DNA of 64,000 bases from Akebia trifoliata. Lineage: Eukaryota; Streptophyta; Magnoliopsida; Ranunculales; Lardizabalaceae. The stretch covers positions 28,556,493 through 28,620,492 of the forward strand of contig CM030706.1 in NCBI GenBank assembly GCA_017979445.1, written 5' to 3'. A program made the translations under genes and the position numbers. The notes below the pieces were generated by a model, which was given only the letters and a program-made list of their open reading frames with translations, had not been told where the DNA came from and did no database searches. Of this stretch, positions 33,794-45,930 are shown piece by piece (the first letter of the stretch is position 1; the number at the start of each line of letters is the position of its first letter).

Positions 33794-36700
33794 TGTGACG
33801 CCCCGCCGAACACTAACACAAATCCCTATGTCAGATCTCGAGGTATTAGGTGGTACCTCAAAATTTCGGCATAATTTCCTCTGTTTATGTTAGCATTCCA
33901 AGGCGTGTAACCTGCACCTGATAAACGACATACAATCCTGCATATATATATACAAAATATAATACTAGCGGAAGCTTATATACGTCTAATAACGTATGAA
34001 AGATCAGAGTGCGGAAGAATAACCAGAATACAGGATTATACAAAATTCCTCACTCTAACAAAAATCCTAACACTCAAGACAGAATCCATAAGACTACATG
34101 GGGAACTGATACCACTAGCGGTATGACCTTAGTACTTACCAGGTGACGGACTCTGGTTGTCTATCTGACCAACCAGATGATCCTCATTCGTGCTCTACAC
34201 TTGCTTTGCCAAACTCTGAATCTAAAACTAAAAAAATAGAGAAGGAAAGGGTGAGTAACAATGGTTACCTAGTAAGGAATAACACAATTTCTGCCACTAA
34301 CCCCTCCTACCATGAATGAATAAGCATACTAAATCATTTTAACAATATAAAATTTTACAGAATAAACTATGATTAACTGGTACATATAGCCAGGGATGAA
34401 TAACTAAACATTTTAAAACTCACATTACATCGATCAGCAGTACTCACTATAACATTATCTTTTTATACAAATCTAATTGATCAAATAAAACAATAAACAT
34501 GGATTTCATTTCATATATCAAAATAAGCAACAGATACAGAATACAAAATGGTGGAGTATTAGAATTAGAGAGTTGGGATTCACGATTGGATTGCTCCCAG
34601 TCGGGAGATGATGTTACAATTCTTCTCTGGCTTTTAGTTCTTGATTTTGTGGCTGGTCGCTGTTTACCACGTTTGGTTGACCATTTATCCGGCTCAGGCT
34701 GGCCGTTTGACGTAATCATAAGCAATGGGTCTCTTTTCGATGTGTCAGAACGTTCGACTACTATAGATTGTTAGTGATCACTGACTAATCATCTTCGTTT
34801 ATGCCTATCAGGCGTGCATGTGATTCCCAAATATACAAACCATTCGTATACGACCACCTTTACATTACAACTTCACTGGTAAAGATAGAGAGGAATATCC
34901 CGGATTTCAGTTGTGACTCTACTCTCATACGCGTCCCATACCATGTATGAGTTTGGTGGTCCCTACCGTACATCCCAGGATAATACACCACTCCGGATGA
35001 TATGACGCACTATCCCTTCAGGCATTCACAAACTCTTTAACAGTTCACAAAATAGCTACATATGTATATTATTTTCATTTGAAAACAAAAGAGAAATTAA
35101 CAATACAAGGTTGAGAATAGATATCCAGTTTCCTACCATGCAAGTGTGGCCACCCGACCTAAAATAAATAACAAAACGGAAACTTAAACAGCGCTTCGCG
35201 CTAACAGAAATTTAAATAAACATGCAACTAATAATATTATCCCTAGATATCTGTTCACCAACCTGCACACAACACAACAACGTAAAATACAGACATCACC
35301 CCTCGGGTGTGACTCTGACATTTTACCGTTTCATACCCTTTTTCCCTTTTTTCAATTTTTACAGTTTTCAATCTCTTTATAAAATATCCATTTTCTAATA
35401 TTCATCAACTCAATATGAGTTCATTGAATATTAAATCACATTTTTCAACTATAAAATTTATTTCTATCAATAATATTGAAAAAGAACACAAATTTCATAT
35501 CAAAGGGGGTCCGAGCAGTGCACAAAACCCAATTTATGGCAATAACCTGTTAAAATATCCTACCCACGTATAATTTGTTAAAAAATACAATTAAACATAT
35601 CAAACATGTAATTTCTGGCGTGAATTTTGAAATAACAAAAGAATTCTATATTTTGGAAATACATCAAAAAATTTCAGATAAAATCCTAAATGCAATTTTC
35701 ACAATCTACGATTATTAATAGAAATTGAGAGTTCCTTACAATCTCTAGAAGAAAGGATTGAAGCGTTAGCACAAAAATCGAGGTGATCAGCACGAAAATC
35801 GAGATGGATCAAATTTCGAAGCGGCTAATTTTCGAAATCTGCCTGGTGGTTTCAAAGATCTCGATGTACTCGTCTCTTCTCCCTTCTACGACGAAAGACC
35901 GTTTGACCCCGAAACGGATGAAAACCGAGGTCGAAGTTACGAAATCTTCGTATAAAAATACGGCTGTTTTTTGACTATACGGGGTGAAAAAGACGAGAAA
36001 ACGGAAGGAATTTGGGTAGGTTATGTAGAGAATGAGGCTGCGGACGTTTCTCCCTTCTGCGTCGGAAGATGATTTGACCCAGAAACGGACGAAATCCGAG
36101 GTCGAAGTTTCGAAACTTCCGTATCCAAATACGGCTGATTTTTAACGATATTTGATGAAAAATAAAATGAAATGGAAAGAGGTTGGGTGGGTTTTGTTGA
36201 TGTCGAAGCTGCAGACATTTCTCCTTTCTGCGTCGATCGTCGACGGCAAGCTGTTTGCACGAGATCTGAGGTGGAAGTTTGAAGAAAAAAACGAATTTTT
36301 CATTGTATATGTCGCGGCTGTTTTGGACGAGTTGGGGATGACAACGAATAAAAAAATATTAAAAAAATTTATTTATATAAAATTGGGACGAAATCGGTAT
36401 TTTGTCAATTGTTTGGATCGACGATAACTTGATCATCCGGACTCCAAAACTAACAAATAAATACTCTATTTTGCCTAATTTTTCATTTCGGATCTAATGG
36501 TGTAGTCAATTTCTATAAATTATGTCTTTATCAAAAATTTACATTTTTGGCCTGAGGTGACTCCTAAACTTGATGTCGTTTTCGTTTTTGACGATAATTC
36601 AACTTCTTAATCCCCAAAAATGACAAATAAATAGTCCATGTTAAATAATTTTTCGTTATGAACCCAATGGTATAATCGAATTTTAAAAATTATTATTCTA

Positions 36701-36960
36701 ACAAAAAGTCACTATTTTAGCCTGGTCCGATCCGGTAATCGAGGATTTTGTAACTTTTATATTCGGACTCGCATTTGAGCGTGCTTACAGGCTAAACTAT
36801 GTTTTTCGATCATTTTGAATCTAATGGTGAGGTCAGATTCCATTAAAAATGATCAGAAACATCCTAAAATTTTACCCCTAAATCCCACTTTCAAGATTTT
36901 CTTAAAATTCCACTATTTATTTTTTCCTCGAGATACGAATTAAAAATTCGGGGTGTTACA
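33794..36960 (-). repeat. Element B 3' LTR
   Basis: 3167 bp, type I leader with the ~172-bp repeats (35880-36270) and the hairpin AGCGCTTCGCGCT (35190-35202). Confidence 0.92.
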
Positions 36961-36972
36961 TTCTCCCCCCTT
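36961..36972 (-). other. Polypurine tract of element B
   Basis: On the - strand AAGGGGGGAGAA directly precedes the 3' LTR start TGTAACACCCC. Confidence 0.85.
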
Positions 36973-37598
36973 AATAAAAATTTCTTCCTCGAAATTGAAA
37001 TCATACTTATCAAACTTTGTCGCGATTCCACTAACACGACATGTATAATAAACACTACCTATTTTCGATTACTATCTATTCTTAGTCCCAAGCCAATCTC
37101 ATTTATAACTCGTAGACTTATGTCTCCCATATTTTCTCAGTCCAATACATTCATTAATTATTCACTCTATTTTAAACCCATACTCCAACTAATCTATTAT
37201 TTGTATAATCCTAAGATAACAATCAATTTACTGTGTATCACTTCCCCAGCAATGTTTATCAACAACAATCCTTTCACATCTTCTCCATTATTTATCTTTA
37301 TTTCTTTCATCAATTACACCGCCTATTATGTTTTACCCCTTACTTGCATGAATATTACTCCTCAATGCATAGTTTTACTGTATAACTAAGAGCATTTTGT
37401 GAATCGCCTATGGAAAACCAATATTTAACCGAACCACACGTGTCTTTTTTTTTGTCTAAAAATTGCTCGCATAAACAAATGAACCTTACCTTATAAGAAG
37501 GGTATGTCTTGATTGTAGATCTTCTCTCTTTAGGATGGATGTGGGCATAGGCAGATGGTAGTCACTGCTTCTACGGAGTCCTAATATTTACTTATAGC
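36973..37598. other. Element B 3' untranslated region
   Basis: AT-rich, homologous to 13677-14389 of element A. The 89-codon open frame at 37120-37389 is not conserved in A as a protein and I do not count it as a gene. Confidence 0.55.
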
Positions 37599-37610
37599 CC
37601 TTTCGTTTCT

Positions 37611-37992
37611 ATGAGTGAAAATGAGCCACAATCGAAATCTCGAAGTGAGTGCTTGTCTGTAGAAAGCATTGATCATGTAACGAGAACGATAATAATGAAT
37701 CCCTCTACTAGAAGGCGATCGTGAAATGATAAGGTAAAAGAAGAGTTAGAGCCGACACCGAGGATAGAAAGATGAAAGGGAAATAATGATCTATCTTTTT
37801 AAAGTAGGAGAATCATCAATTAAGACTCGTAAAGCAAGAGCTACTTCATCTAATAGTTCAATTGTTAGGCCTTCCAAAGTTAAGCCATCTTCAATCAAAA
37901 GGAAAGATACGTGACTCCCTGCATTGATATTCGAGGAAATAGCTCTCGACATGAAGGATATACAAGAAACATTTGCTTATCTACTAGCATAA
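37611..37992 (+). pseudogene. Captured coding-like segment, antisense to element B
   Basis: This is the homologue of 14390-14771. It reads from an ATG at 37611 (MSENEPQSKSRSE...) through SIDHVTRTIIMNPSTRRRS, a TGA that is CGA-like, then VKEELEPTPRIER. After a small frame change near 37810 it reads KVKPSSIKRKDT and ends DMKDIQETFAYLLA followed by TAA (37990-37992). Stops at the DT-stop-LP position and elsewhere make it a pseudogene. The start region is better kept here than in A. The product is unknown to me. It is basic and Ser/Arg-rich with an acidic-hydrophobic tail. The sequence between 37540 and 37610 is also shared with A. Confidence 0.5.
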
Positions 37993-38149
37993 TATACGAG
38001 TAATTGACTAGACTATTGATATAAAGACTTACGTACCAATTGAACATCACTTGTATTTTCACACTTTACAATTATTCTAATACCTATTTTGCAAGTTCTT
38101 AAATGATCTTCCAAAAATCTTATTCTTTTTTCGCAAGGCCTCCCAATGG

Positions 38150-38340
38150 TATAAATAATTTCATTACTTGACCTGTGCAGTGATTTCTAGCTCTAGCAAG
38201 TGTGCAAAATTTCAGTATAATTATATGATCTAGAAGAACCAGTATTGAATAGAACTCTTATTTCTAACATTATAATTAGAAATCGTACTTTCTAAAACTT
38301 TGTCGGAGACAGGTACTTTATCTTGGGTCACAACTCTTGG
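38150..38340 (-). pseudogene. Aspartic protease remnant, element B
   Basis: On the - strand RVLFNTGSSRSY (about 38222-38256) is the retropepsin loop with catalytic Asp changed to Asn. Compare LNIGSF in A and LFDTSSSRS in C: each copy is broken differently. Confidence 0.65.
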
Positions 38341-39941
38341 TCGCGACTGTGATAAAGGGCATTCTTTCTTGATATGTCCCACCTAATCACACGCGTAACA
38401 ATGTCAACGATCTTGTCTTCGTAGATCTCTATGGAGTAGGCAGTTGGTAGACTGGGATCAGTAGGATCTGAATCTGCCTTGTTGATTCTTTTGGCCCTAT
38501 TGGCATCATTGGAGCTCCAACTGCTCTATAACTCGGTGATTGGAGAACTCTACAACTTAATAGTGGAGGAGTTCTATATTGTGGATACACTGATCCGGGG
38601 AAGATTAGCCTCGAATACATTGGCCTCTTGGCCAAATCTGATCTGGGAAGAAAAGAAATCTAAGGTCAACTCATTTGCCCCTTAGAAGTCTGAAACTCTA
38701 TCTCCTCTCATTTTATCCTTTAAGCTCGATTTACCGTATCTCTATAACTAGTAGTCTCAATCATCGATCTCTTAGCCCTTAAGTAGGGTTACAGTCCTCT
38801 AAAGAATCTACGGGCTTTTTGCAGATCAGTCGGAATGAGCTCGAGTGCATATCGTGACAGTCTGGTGAATCTCAACTCATAATCTGTAACAGATAAATTG
38901 CCTTGCACCAACCCCAAAAATTCCTGATGTTTGATCTCTCGAGCCGTCTCCGATATGAATCCGTCTAAGAACATCCTTTCGAAATCTACCCACTTAAACG
39001 ATCCATCTCCCACTACATTCCTCTCAAAACGTTAGTAATGACTAGCATGCCTGTCCAACTAAAAAGTAGTCATTGTCACCCACTGATCTCTCGGGTACTA
39101 CATGATACTCAAAATCTCTTAGGTCTTCAAAATCCACTTATTCACCTCAATCGGATCAAAAAATTCCTCAAATCTTGGTGGACGTAATCATTGAAAGTTC
39201 TATATCCACATCCCTAGATTTACCTATCATTTGGGCTGGGGAATTCTCTCATTCTTCAAAGGCACGACCTGTGGTAATGGTCTCTAAGGTTGAATAGTAC
39301 TTCCCTTTTGCGAAGAACTCCAGTGTTTCCTCATTTCTTGGATTTAGTAAGGCACCTTGCAATTGTGGTAAGTCTTGTACCATTATTAGTTTCTGACCAC
39401 TAGTTTTGTTTATTCGGGGTGGCACGAGTACATTATTTTCTTTATTGAAATCTGGTGGTCTTATTGTTTTTTGAATTGGTTTGTCTGGCATCTTTTTGAG
39501 CCACGTATCCTTAATTGGTTGACGTCAATCGGAACATTACTCTCATTTATATCCCAATTTGCTACATGCATAACATACCATAACTCTTTCTATCGACTGA
39601 TTTAGTAGTATATGTTGTTGTTTCTTATAAATTCTTCTATCCATTGAGTTGGTATGTCTATAATATCACTCTCCGCTTATTGTTATTTTTCCTATGAATT
39701 TGTTAGTTTTGTAATTGTTTGTCGCTTATTAGAAACTAATTGCCTTTTTTTCATTTGGCTTCGAGGTAGTGGTGGTTGTATTATTCATATTTCCTCTCTA
39801 AACTTGATGTGAGACTTAGTTATCTGTTCGATGAATGACAATAACTATGATATCGGATCAAATGTCTGATTTAGAACCTATATTGTCTCTGTTGCGTTTT
39901 GGCCTCTACCTCGTCCATTCCTCTCGCTCGTGTTTATTCGT
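38341..39941 (-). pseudogene. Decayed gag, element B
   Basis: The start equivalent to A's ATG is ACG here (near 39941). In coding order: upstream knuckle 39575-39534 (CYACSKLGYK..., His changed to Tyr and interrupted by stops), a linker (39491-39249, MPDKPIQKTIRPPDF...), and capsid core 39013-38789. The core holds FKWVDFERMFLDGFISETAR and LRFTRLSRYALELIPTD, typical of Retrotrans_gag, and is the best kept stretch. The second knuckle is 38400-38359 (CYACD-stop-VGHIKKEC). There are several stops and frameshifts. Confidence 0.85.
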
Positions 39942-40246
39942 AACAAGGAACTTATCAGAATAAGGCCAAAATCGTTTTTACGTAACTATGAATTGCTAGC
40001 ATAGCTTGGAACTTAGTAATGAACTCCATTTCCATTACTAACAGAACAGACCTAGAATCCTACCTGGGCTTACTAGGCTCAATAAACTTCTAGACAAGGA
40101 AGAACTCGTAATTCCAATACGAAATTATTAATGAGCTCGGATGTCTAATTCCTAGAGATACTCTATGATTATCGATCTAATATCTATGGTATCAGTCAAC
40201 ACTTCAAAACATAGCAGATCAGTATCCCATATGGATCTAATACTAG

Positions 40247-40258
40247 GCTCTGATACCA
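40247..40258 (-). other. Primer-binding site of element B (tRNA-iMet)
   Basis: On the - strand TGGTATCAGAGC lies 2 bp after the 5' LTR end, identical to element A. Confidence 0.9.
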
Positions 40259-40260
40259 TT

Positions 40261-43200
40261 TGTAGCGCCCCGCCGAACACTAATACAAATCCCTATGTCA
40301 GATCTCGAGGTACTAGGTGGTACCTCGAAATTTCGGCATAATCTCCTCTGTTTATGTTAGTATTCCAAGGCGTACAACCTGCACCTGATAAGAGATATAC
40401 AATCCTGCATATATATATACAAAATATAATACTAGCGAAAGCTTATATACGTCTAATAACGAATGAAAGATCAGAGTGCGGAAGAATAACCAGAATACAG
40501 AATTATACAAAATTCCTCACTCTAACAGAAATCCTAACACTCAAGACAGAATCCATAAGACTACATGGGGAACTGACACCACTAGGGGTATGACATTAGT
40601 ACTTACCAGGTGACGGACTCTGGTTGTCTATCTGACCAACCAGATGATCCTCATTCGTGCTCTACACTTGCTATGTCAAGCTCTGAATCTGAAACTAAAA
40701 AAATAGAGAAGGAAAGGGTGAGTAACAATGGTTACCCAGTAAGGAATAACACAATTTCTACCAATAACCCCTCCTAGCATGAATGAATAAGCATACTAAA
40801 TCATTTTAACAATATAAAATTTTACAGAATAAACTACGATTAACTGGTATATATAGCCAGGGATGAATAACTAAACATTTTAAAACTCACATTACATCGA
40901 TCAACAGTACTCACTATAACATTCTCTTTTTTTACAAATCTAATTGATCAAATATAAACAATAAACATGGATTTCATTTCATATATCAAAATAACCAATA
41001 GATACATAATACACAATGGTGGAGTATTAGAATTAGAGAGTTGGGATTCACGACTGGATCGCTCCCAGTCGGGACATGATGTTACAATTCTTCTTTGGCT
41101 TTTAGTTCCTGATTTTGTGGCTGGTCGCTGTTTACCATGTTTGGTTGACCATTTATCCGGCTCAGGCTGGCCGTTTGACGTGATCGTAAGCAATGGGTCT
41201 CTTTTCGATGTGTCAGAACGTTCGACTACTATAGATTGTTAGTGATCACTGACTAATCATCTTCGTCTATGCCTATCAGGCGTGCATGTGATTCCCAAAT
41301 ATACAAACCATTCGTATACGACCACCTTTACATTACAAGTTCACAGGTAAAGATAGAGAGGAGTATCCCAGATTCCAGTTGTGACTCCACTCTCATATGC
41401 GTCCCATACCACGTATGAGTTTGGTGGTCCCTACCGTACATCCCAGGATAGTACACCACTCCGGATGATATGACGCACTATCCCTTCAGGCATTCACAAA
41501 CTCTTTAACAGCTCACAAAATAGTTATATATGTATATTATTTTCATTTGAAAACAAAAGAGAAATTAACAATATAAGGTTGAGAATAGATATCCAGTTTC
41601 CTACCATGCAAGTGTGGTCACCCGGCCTAAAATAAATAACAAAATGGAAACTTAAACAGCGCCTCGCGCTAATAGAAATTTAAATAAACATGCAACCAAT
41701 AATATTATCCCTGGATATCTGTTCACCAACCTGCACACAACACAACAACGTAAAATACAGACATCACCCCTCGGGTGTGACTCTGACATTTTACCGTTTC
41801 ATACCCTTTTTCCCTTTTTCCAATTTTTACAATTTTCAATCTCTTCATAAAATATTCATTTTCTAATATTCATCAACTCAATATGAGTTCATTGAATATT
41901 AAATCACATTTTTCAACTATAAATTTATTTCTATCAATAATATTGAAAAAGAATACAAATTTCATATCAAAGGGGGTCTGAGTAGTGCACAAGACCCAAT
42001 TTATGGCAATAACCCGTTAAAATATCCTACCCACGTATAATTTGTTAAAAAATACAATTAAACATATCAAACATGCAATTTCTAGCGTGAATTTTGAAAT
42101 AACAAAAGAATTCTATATTTTGAAAATACATCAAAAAATTTCAGATAAAATCCTAAATGCAATTTTTACAATCTACGATTATTAATAGAAATTGAGAGTT
42201 CCTTACAATCTCTAGAAGAAATGAATGAAGCGTTGGCGCGAAAATCGAGATGATCAACACGAAAATCGAGATGGATCAAATTTTGAAGTGGCTGATTTTC
42301 GAAATCTGCCCGGTGGTTTCGAAGATCTCGATGTACTCGTCTCTTCTCCCTTTTACGATGAAAGACGGTTTGACCCCGAAACGGATGAAAACCGAGGTCG
42401 AAGTTACGAAATCTCCGTATAAAAATACGGTTGATTTTTGACTATACGGGATTGAAAAGACGAGAAAATGGAAGGAATTTATGTGGGTTATGTAGAGAAT
42501 GAGGCTGCGGACGTTTCTCCTTTCTGTGTCGGAAGACAGTTTCACCCAGAAACGGACGAAATCCGAGGTCAAAGTTTCGAAATTTCCGTATCCAAATATG
42601 GCTGATTTTTGACGATATTGGATGAAAAAGAAAGTGAAATGGAAAGAGGTTGGGTGGGTTTTGTAGATGTCGAAGCTGCGGACATTTCTTCCTTCTGCGT
42701 CGATCGTTGACGGCAAGCTGTTTGCACGAGATCTGAGGTGGAAGTTTGAAGAAAAAAACGAATTTTTCATTGTATATGTCGTGGCTGTTTTGGACGAGTT
42801 GGGAATGACAACGAATAAAAAAATATTTAAATAATTTATTTATATAAAATTGGGACGAAATCGGTATTTTGTCAATTATTTGGATCGACGATAACTTGAT
42901 CATCCGGACTCCAAAACTGACAAATGAATACTCCATTTTGCCTAATTTTTTGTTTCGGATCTAATGGTGTAGTCAATTTCTATAAATTATGTCTTTATCG
43001 AAAATTTACATTTTTGGCCTGAGGTGACCCCTAAACTTGATGTCGTTTTCGTTTTTGACGATAATTCGACTTCTTGATCCCCAAAAATGACAAATAAATA
43101 GTCCATGTTGAATAATTTTTCGTTATGAACCCAATGATATAATTGAATTTTAAAAATTATTATTCTAACAAAAAATCACTATTTTAGTCTGGTCCGACCC

Positions 43201-43426
43201 GGTAATCGAGGATTTTGCAACTTTTATATTCGGACTCGCATTTGAGCATGCTTACAGGCTAAACTATCTTTTTCGATCATTTTGAATCTAATGGTGAGGT
43301 CAGATTCTATTAAAATTGATCAGAAATATCCTAAATTTTTACCCCTAAATCCCACTTTCAAGATTTTCTTAAAATTCCACTATTTATTTTTCCTCGAGAT
43401 ACGAATTAAAAATTCGGGGTGTTACA
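40261..43426 (-). repeat. Element B 5' LTR
   Basis: 3166 bp, partner of 33794-36960. Starts TGTAGCGCCCC and ends GGGGTGTTACA on the + strand. Hairpin at 41658-41670; leader repeats 42350-42730, open over 164 codons on the - strand (42770-42276). Confidence 0.92.
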
Positions 43427-44281
43427 GGCTCGAAGTAGATGAAATTTGAGGTTGAAGGGTTAAAAGCTCTGTTAAACTTTTGATGATTTTTCGATGAAAT
43501 GGGAAGAAAAGAGAAAATGAAAAGAAAATATTGAGGGTTTAAAGAGTTCGATGCTATGGACATTTTTTCCTTCTTCATCGAGCATCGATGGCGTCCTGTT
43601 TGTCACGTATTAATGACAAGTCGTTGAAAATTAATATTTTCCTTTTAAAAAATGTTGGCGGATTTTTATGCATTGGAAAGATAATGAATAGTGATTTTCA
43701 TCTAAAAATTCTTTATATTAGTTGACGGGACGAAATTGGTATTTTCGATATTGTTTCATTTGACGATAACTCGATCGTCCAGACTCATAAAGTGACAAGT
43801 GAATACTCTATTTTTTATAATTTTTCATTGTAGATCTAATAGCGTGGTTAGATTCTATAAATTTTATGTATAACAAAAATTTTCTTTTTGGGTCCGATCG
43901 GACTCGAAAATTGACATTGTTTTCATTTTTTAAGATAATTAAGTTTCTAGGCTCAAAAAATGACGAGTAAATACCCCATATTTTATAACTTTTCATTACA
44001 GACCCAATGGTGTGATTAGATTTAAAAAAAATTCTCTAGCAAAAGTTAATTTTTTAGCTTGGTTTAACTCAAAAATTGAGGATTTTGTAACTTTTTCGTT
44101 TGAGCGTGTTTATAAGTTAAAGTATATTTTCAGTCGTTTTGAATCTAATGGTGAGGTCAAATTTCATTAAAAATGATTAGAAAATCTTAAAATTTTACCC
44201 TAAATCCCACTTTCAGAATTTTCTCAAAATTTCATTATTTATTTTTTCTCGAGATATGAATACAAAACTCAGGATTTTACA
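43427..44281 (-). repeat. Element C 3' LTR, right piece
   Basis: It continues the LTR broken at 33793 (first 5 bp are the duplicated GGCTC) and ends AGGATTTTACA at 44281, a decayed GGGGTGTTACA. Confidence 0.82.
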
Positions 44282-44292
44282 TTCTCCCCCCT
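44282..44292 (-). other. Polypurine tract of element C
   Basis: On the - strand AGGGGGGAGAA lies against the 3' LTR. Confidence 0.8.
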
Positions 44293-44649
44293 TAATAAAA
44301 ATTTCGTCCTCAAAATTTTAACATCGTATCTTATTCTTCAAATATTCCTTATGGTTGACATTTATATTGAATTCAATATCTCTACCTCTCGTTCCATATT
44401 TTATTTATCGTGATATTTCCTCAAGACTCTTGTTATAAATCTTATGATTTAAAATCTTAATCAAAATGATAATTCATACATCCCAAATTTTTACCAATCA
44501 TGATTTTTCATTGCTATATACAAGATCTCCTCATATCAACTCATAAATCACAATATACATACTGCAGTCAATTAACTGTAATACAATGCACTTTCTCTTA
44601 ATAATACAATAGAATAATACTATATCAATTACTTTATTACTTCCACATC
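44293..44649. other. Element C 3' untranslated region
   Basis: AT-rich. It shares the cgtgatatttcctcaa block with A (near 14135) and then runs directly into the middle of RT, so most of pol has been deleted at this junction. Confidence 0.6.
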
Positions 44650-45400
44650 ACTTATAAATACACTACAACTTTCTTTGGTTATTTCCATGATGGCACGAGT
44701 TCAACTTTGGAAGGGTCTACTATTATCCCTTCACTTGCTTGATACTATGTGCCCTAAGAATTTCACCTTACAAAATTAGAATTCACACTTGTTGAATTGG
44801 GCATATAACATATGTTCTCGTAAAATCTGTAGTGTGATTCTGAAGTGTCTCTCTTGATCCTCCCTCAACTTAGAATATATTAGAATATCATCCATAGATG
44901 CCATTATTTCATATATGACATCTTATTGAGGTGCTCTGAAAATATTCGATGCATAAGATCTATAAATGTTGCCAGTACATTCATCAGACCGAAAGGCATC
45001 ACTAGATACACGAAGTGTCCTAACCTAGTTCAAAATGTAATCTTCAGGATATCCACCTCCTAGATTCTCAAATAATGGTACCAGATCACAAATTGATCTT
45101 AGAAAAATATTGGGCACCTTATAGTTGGTCAAACCGATCATCAATGTAGGGAAGGGGGTATTTATTTTTTATAGTCACTTGATTTAGCTTTCGGTAATCA
45201 ATGCATAATCAAAGTGACCCATATTTCTTCTTAATGAACCGAAATGGTGCTCTCTAGAGTGAAAAACTCAGTCAGATAAACCCTGAGCTCGTAAGCTCAT
45301 CAATCTGTGCTTTCAACTCTCAGGTTTTTACCAGGGTCATTCGGTAGGGTGTAATAGAATAGGCCCTGTGCTTGGTACCAAATCAATCTATCTCGTGACA
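44650..45400 (-). pseudogene. Partial reverse transcriptase, element C (Ty3/gypsy, chromovirus-like)
   Basis: On the - strand, in several frames: ITPYRMTLVKTELKAQIDEL-like text (about 45350-45290), RAPFRFIKKKYGSL, then CIDYRKLNQVTIKNKYPLP (about 45215-45160), YFSKINL, and the catalytic box SMDDILIYS (about 44903-44875; FMDD or FIDD in the family). It ends with SEGIIVDPSKVELVPS (near 44735-44685). The wording is that of plant Ty3/gypsy RT and fits chromoviruses of the Tekay/Del type, which also have long LTRs and a Met-tRNA primer site. RNase H and integrase are missing. Stops and frameshifts make it inactive. Confidence 0.87.
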
Positions 45401-45930
45401 CGACGACAAATCTGATAATTTTTCTAGAAAAACATTATCAAATTCTCTACTAGATCTACTAGATTCTCTATCTCTAATACTATTAAATTTCTCAATTTTT
45501 GTACAAGGAACCATCTCTTCTGTATCTGGATCCATGAACCTTGAACATCGAATACCCTGGTCTCTTAACACTAATGGACCTCGCAAAGTAGTCGGCATGG
45601 GCATAGTTCTATACTAACCAATCCATCCCCAAAATAACATCAAAATCACCACAAATCTAGTATCATGAGATCAATAATCCATTCCTGGTCTTCTACTCTG
45701 ATTACACAGTTTTTACATAATTTCTGGGCTATCTGATGCTTTCCCAATCATGTGGATAGTTTCATTACTCGGCCCATGTTAGTAATTTCTAGTTCTAATA
45801 ACTATGCAATCTCAGTAGAAATGTATGATCTAGAGGAACTAGTATCAAATAAAACTCAAATTCTTCATATTATAAGTTAAAACTGTACCTTTCAAAACTT
45901 CGTCGGGAACAGGTATCTCCTCCTAAGTCA
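45401..45930 (-). pseudogene. Aspartic protease remnant, element C
   Basis: The retropepsin loop reads VLFDTSSSRS near 45860-45830 (family DTGSS; Gly changed to Ser). The stretch down to RT contains MPMPTTLRGPLVLRDQGIRC (45604) and EMVPCTKIEKFNS. This is the protease-RT linker, which A and B lack. Confidence 0.65.

Larger units (their letters stand above)
33794..43426 (-). mobile_element. Element B: non-autonomous Ty3/gypsy LTR retrotransposon nested in C
   Basis: A complete 9633-bp element on the - strand with a perfect target duplication GGCTC (33789-33793 and 43427-43431). Layout as element A: 5' LTR 43426-40261, primer site 40258-40247, decayed gag, protease stub, antisense captured segment, PPT 36972-36961 and 3' LTR 36960-33794. 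It has no RT or integrase. The LTRs look about 95% alike by eye, so B is older than A. Confidence 0.93.

Noticed and set aside
31677..44281. C LTR and B as one composite element
   Set aside because: The GGCTC duplication and the clean join of the C LTR across B show that B is a separate later insertion.
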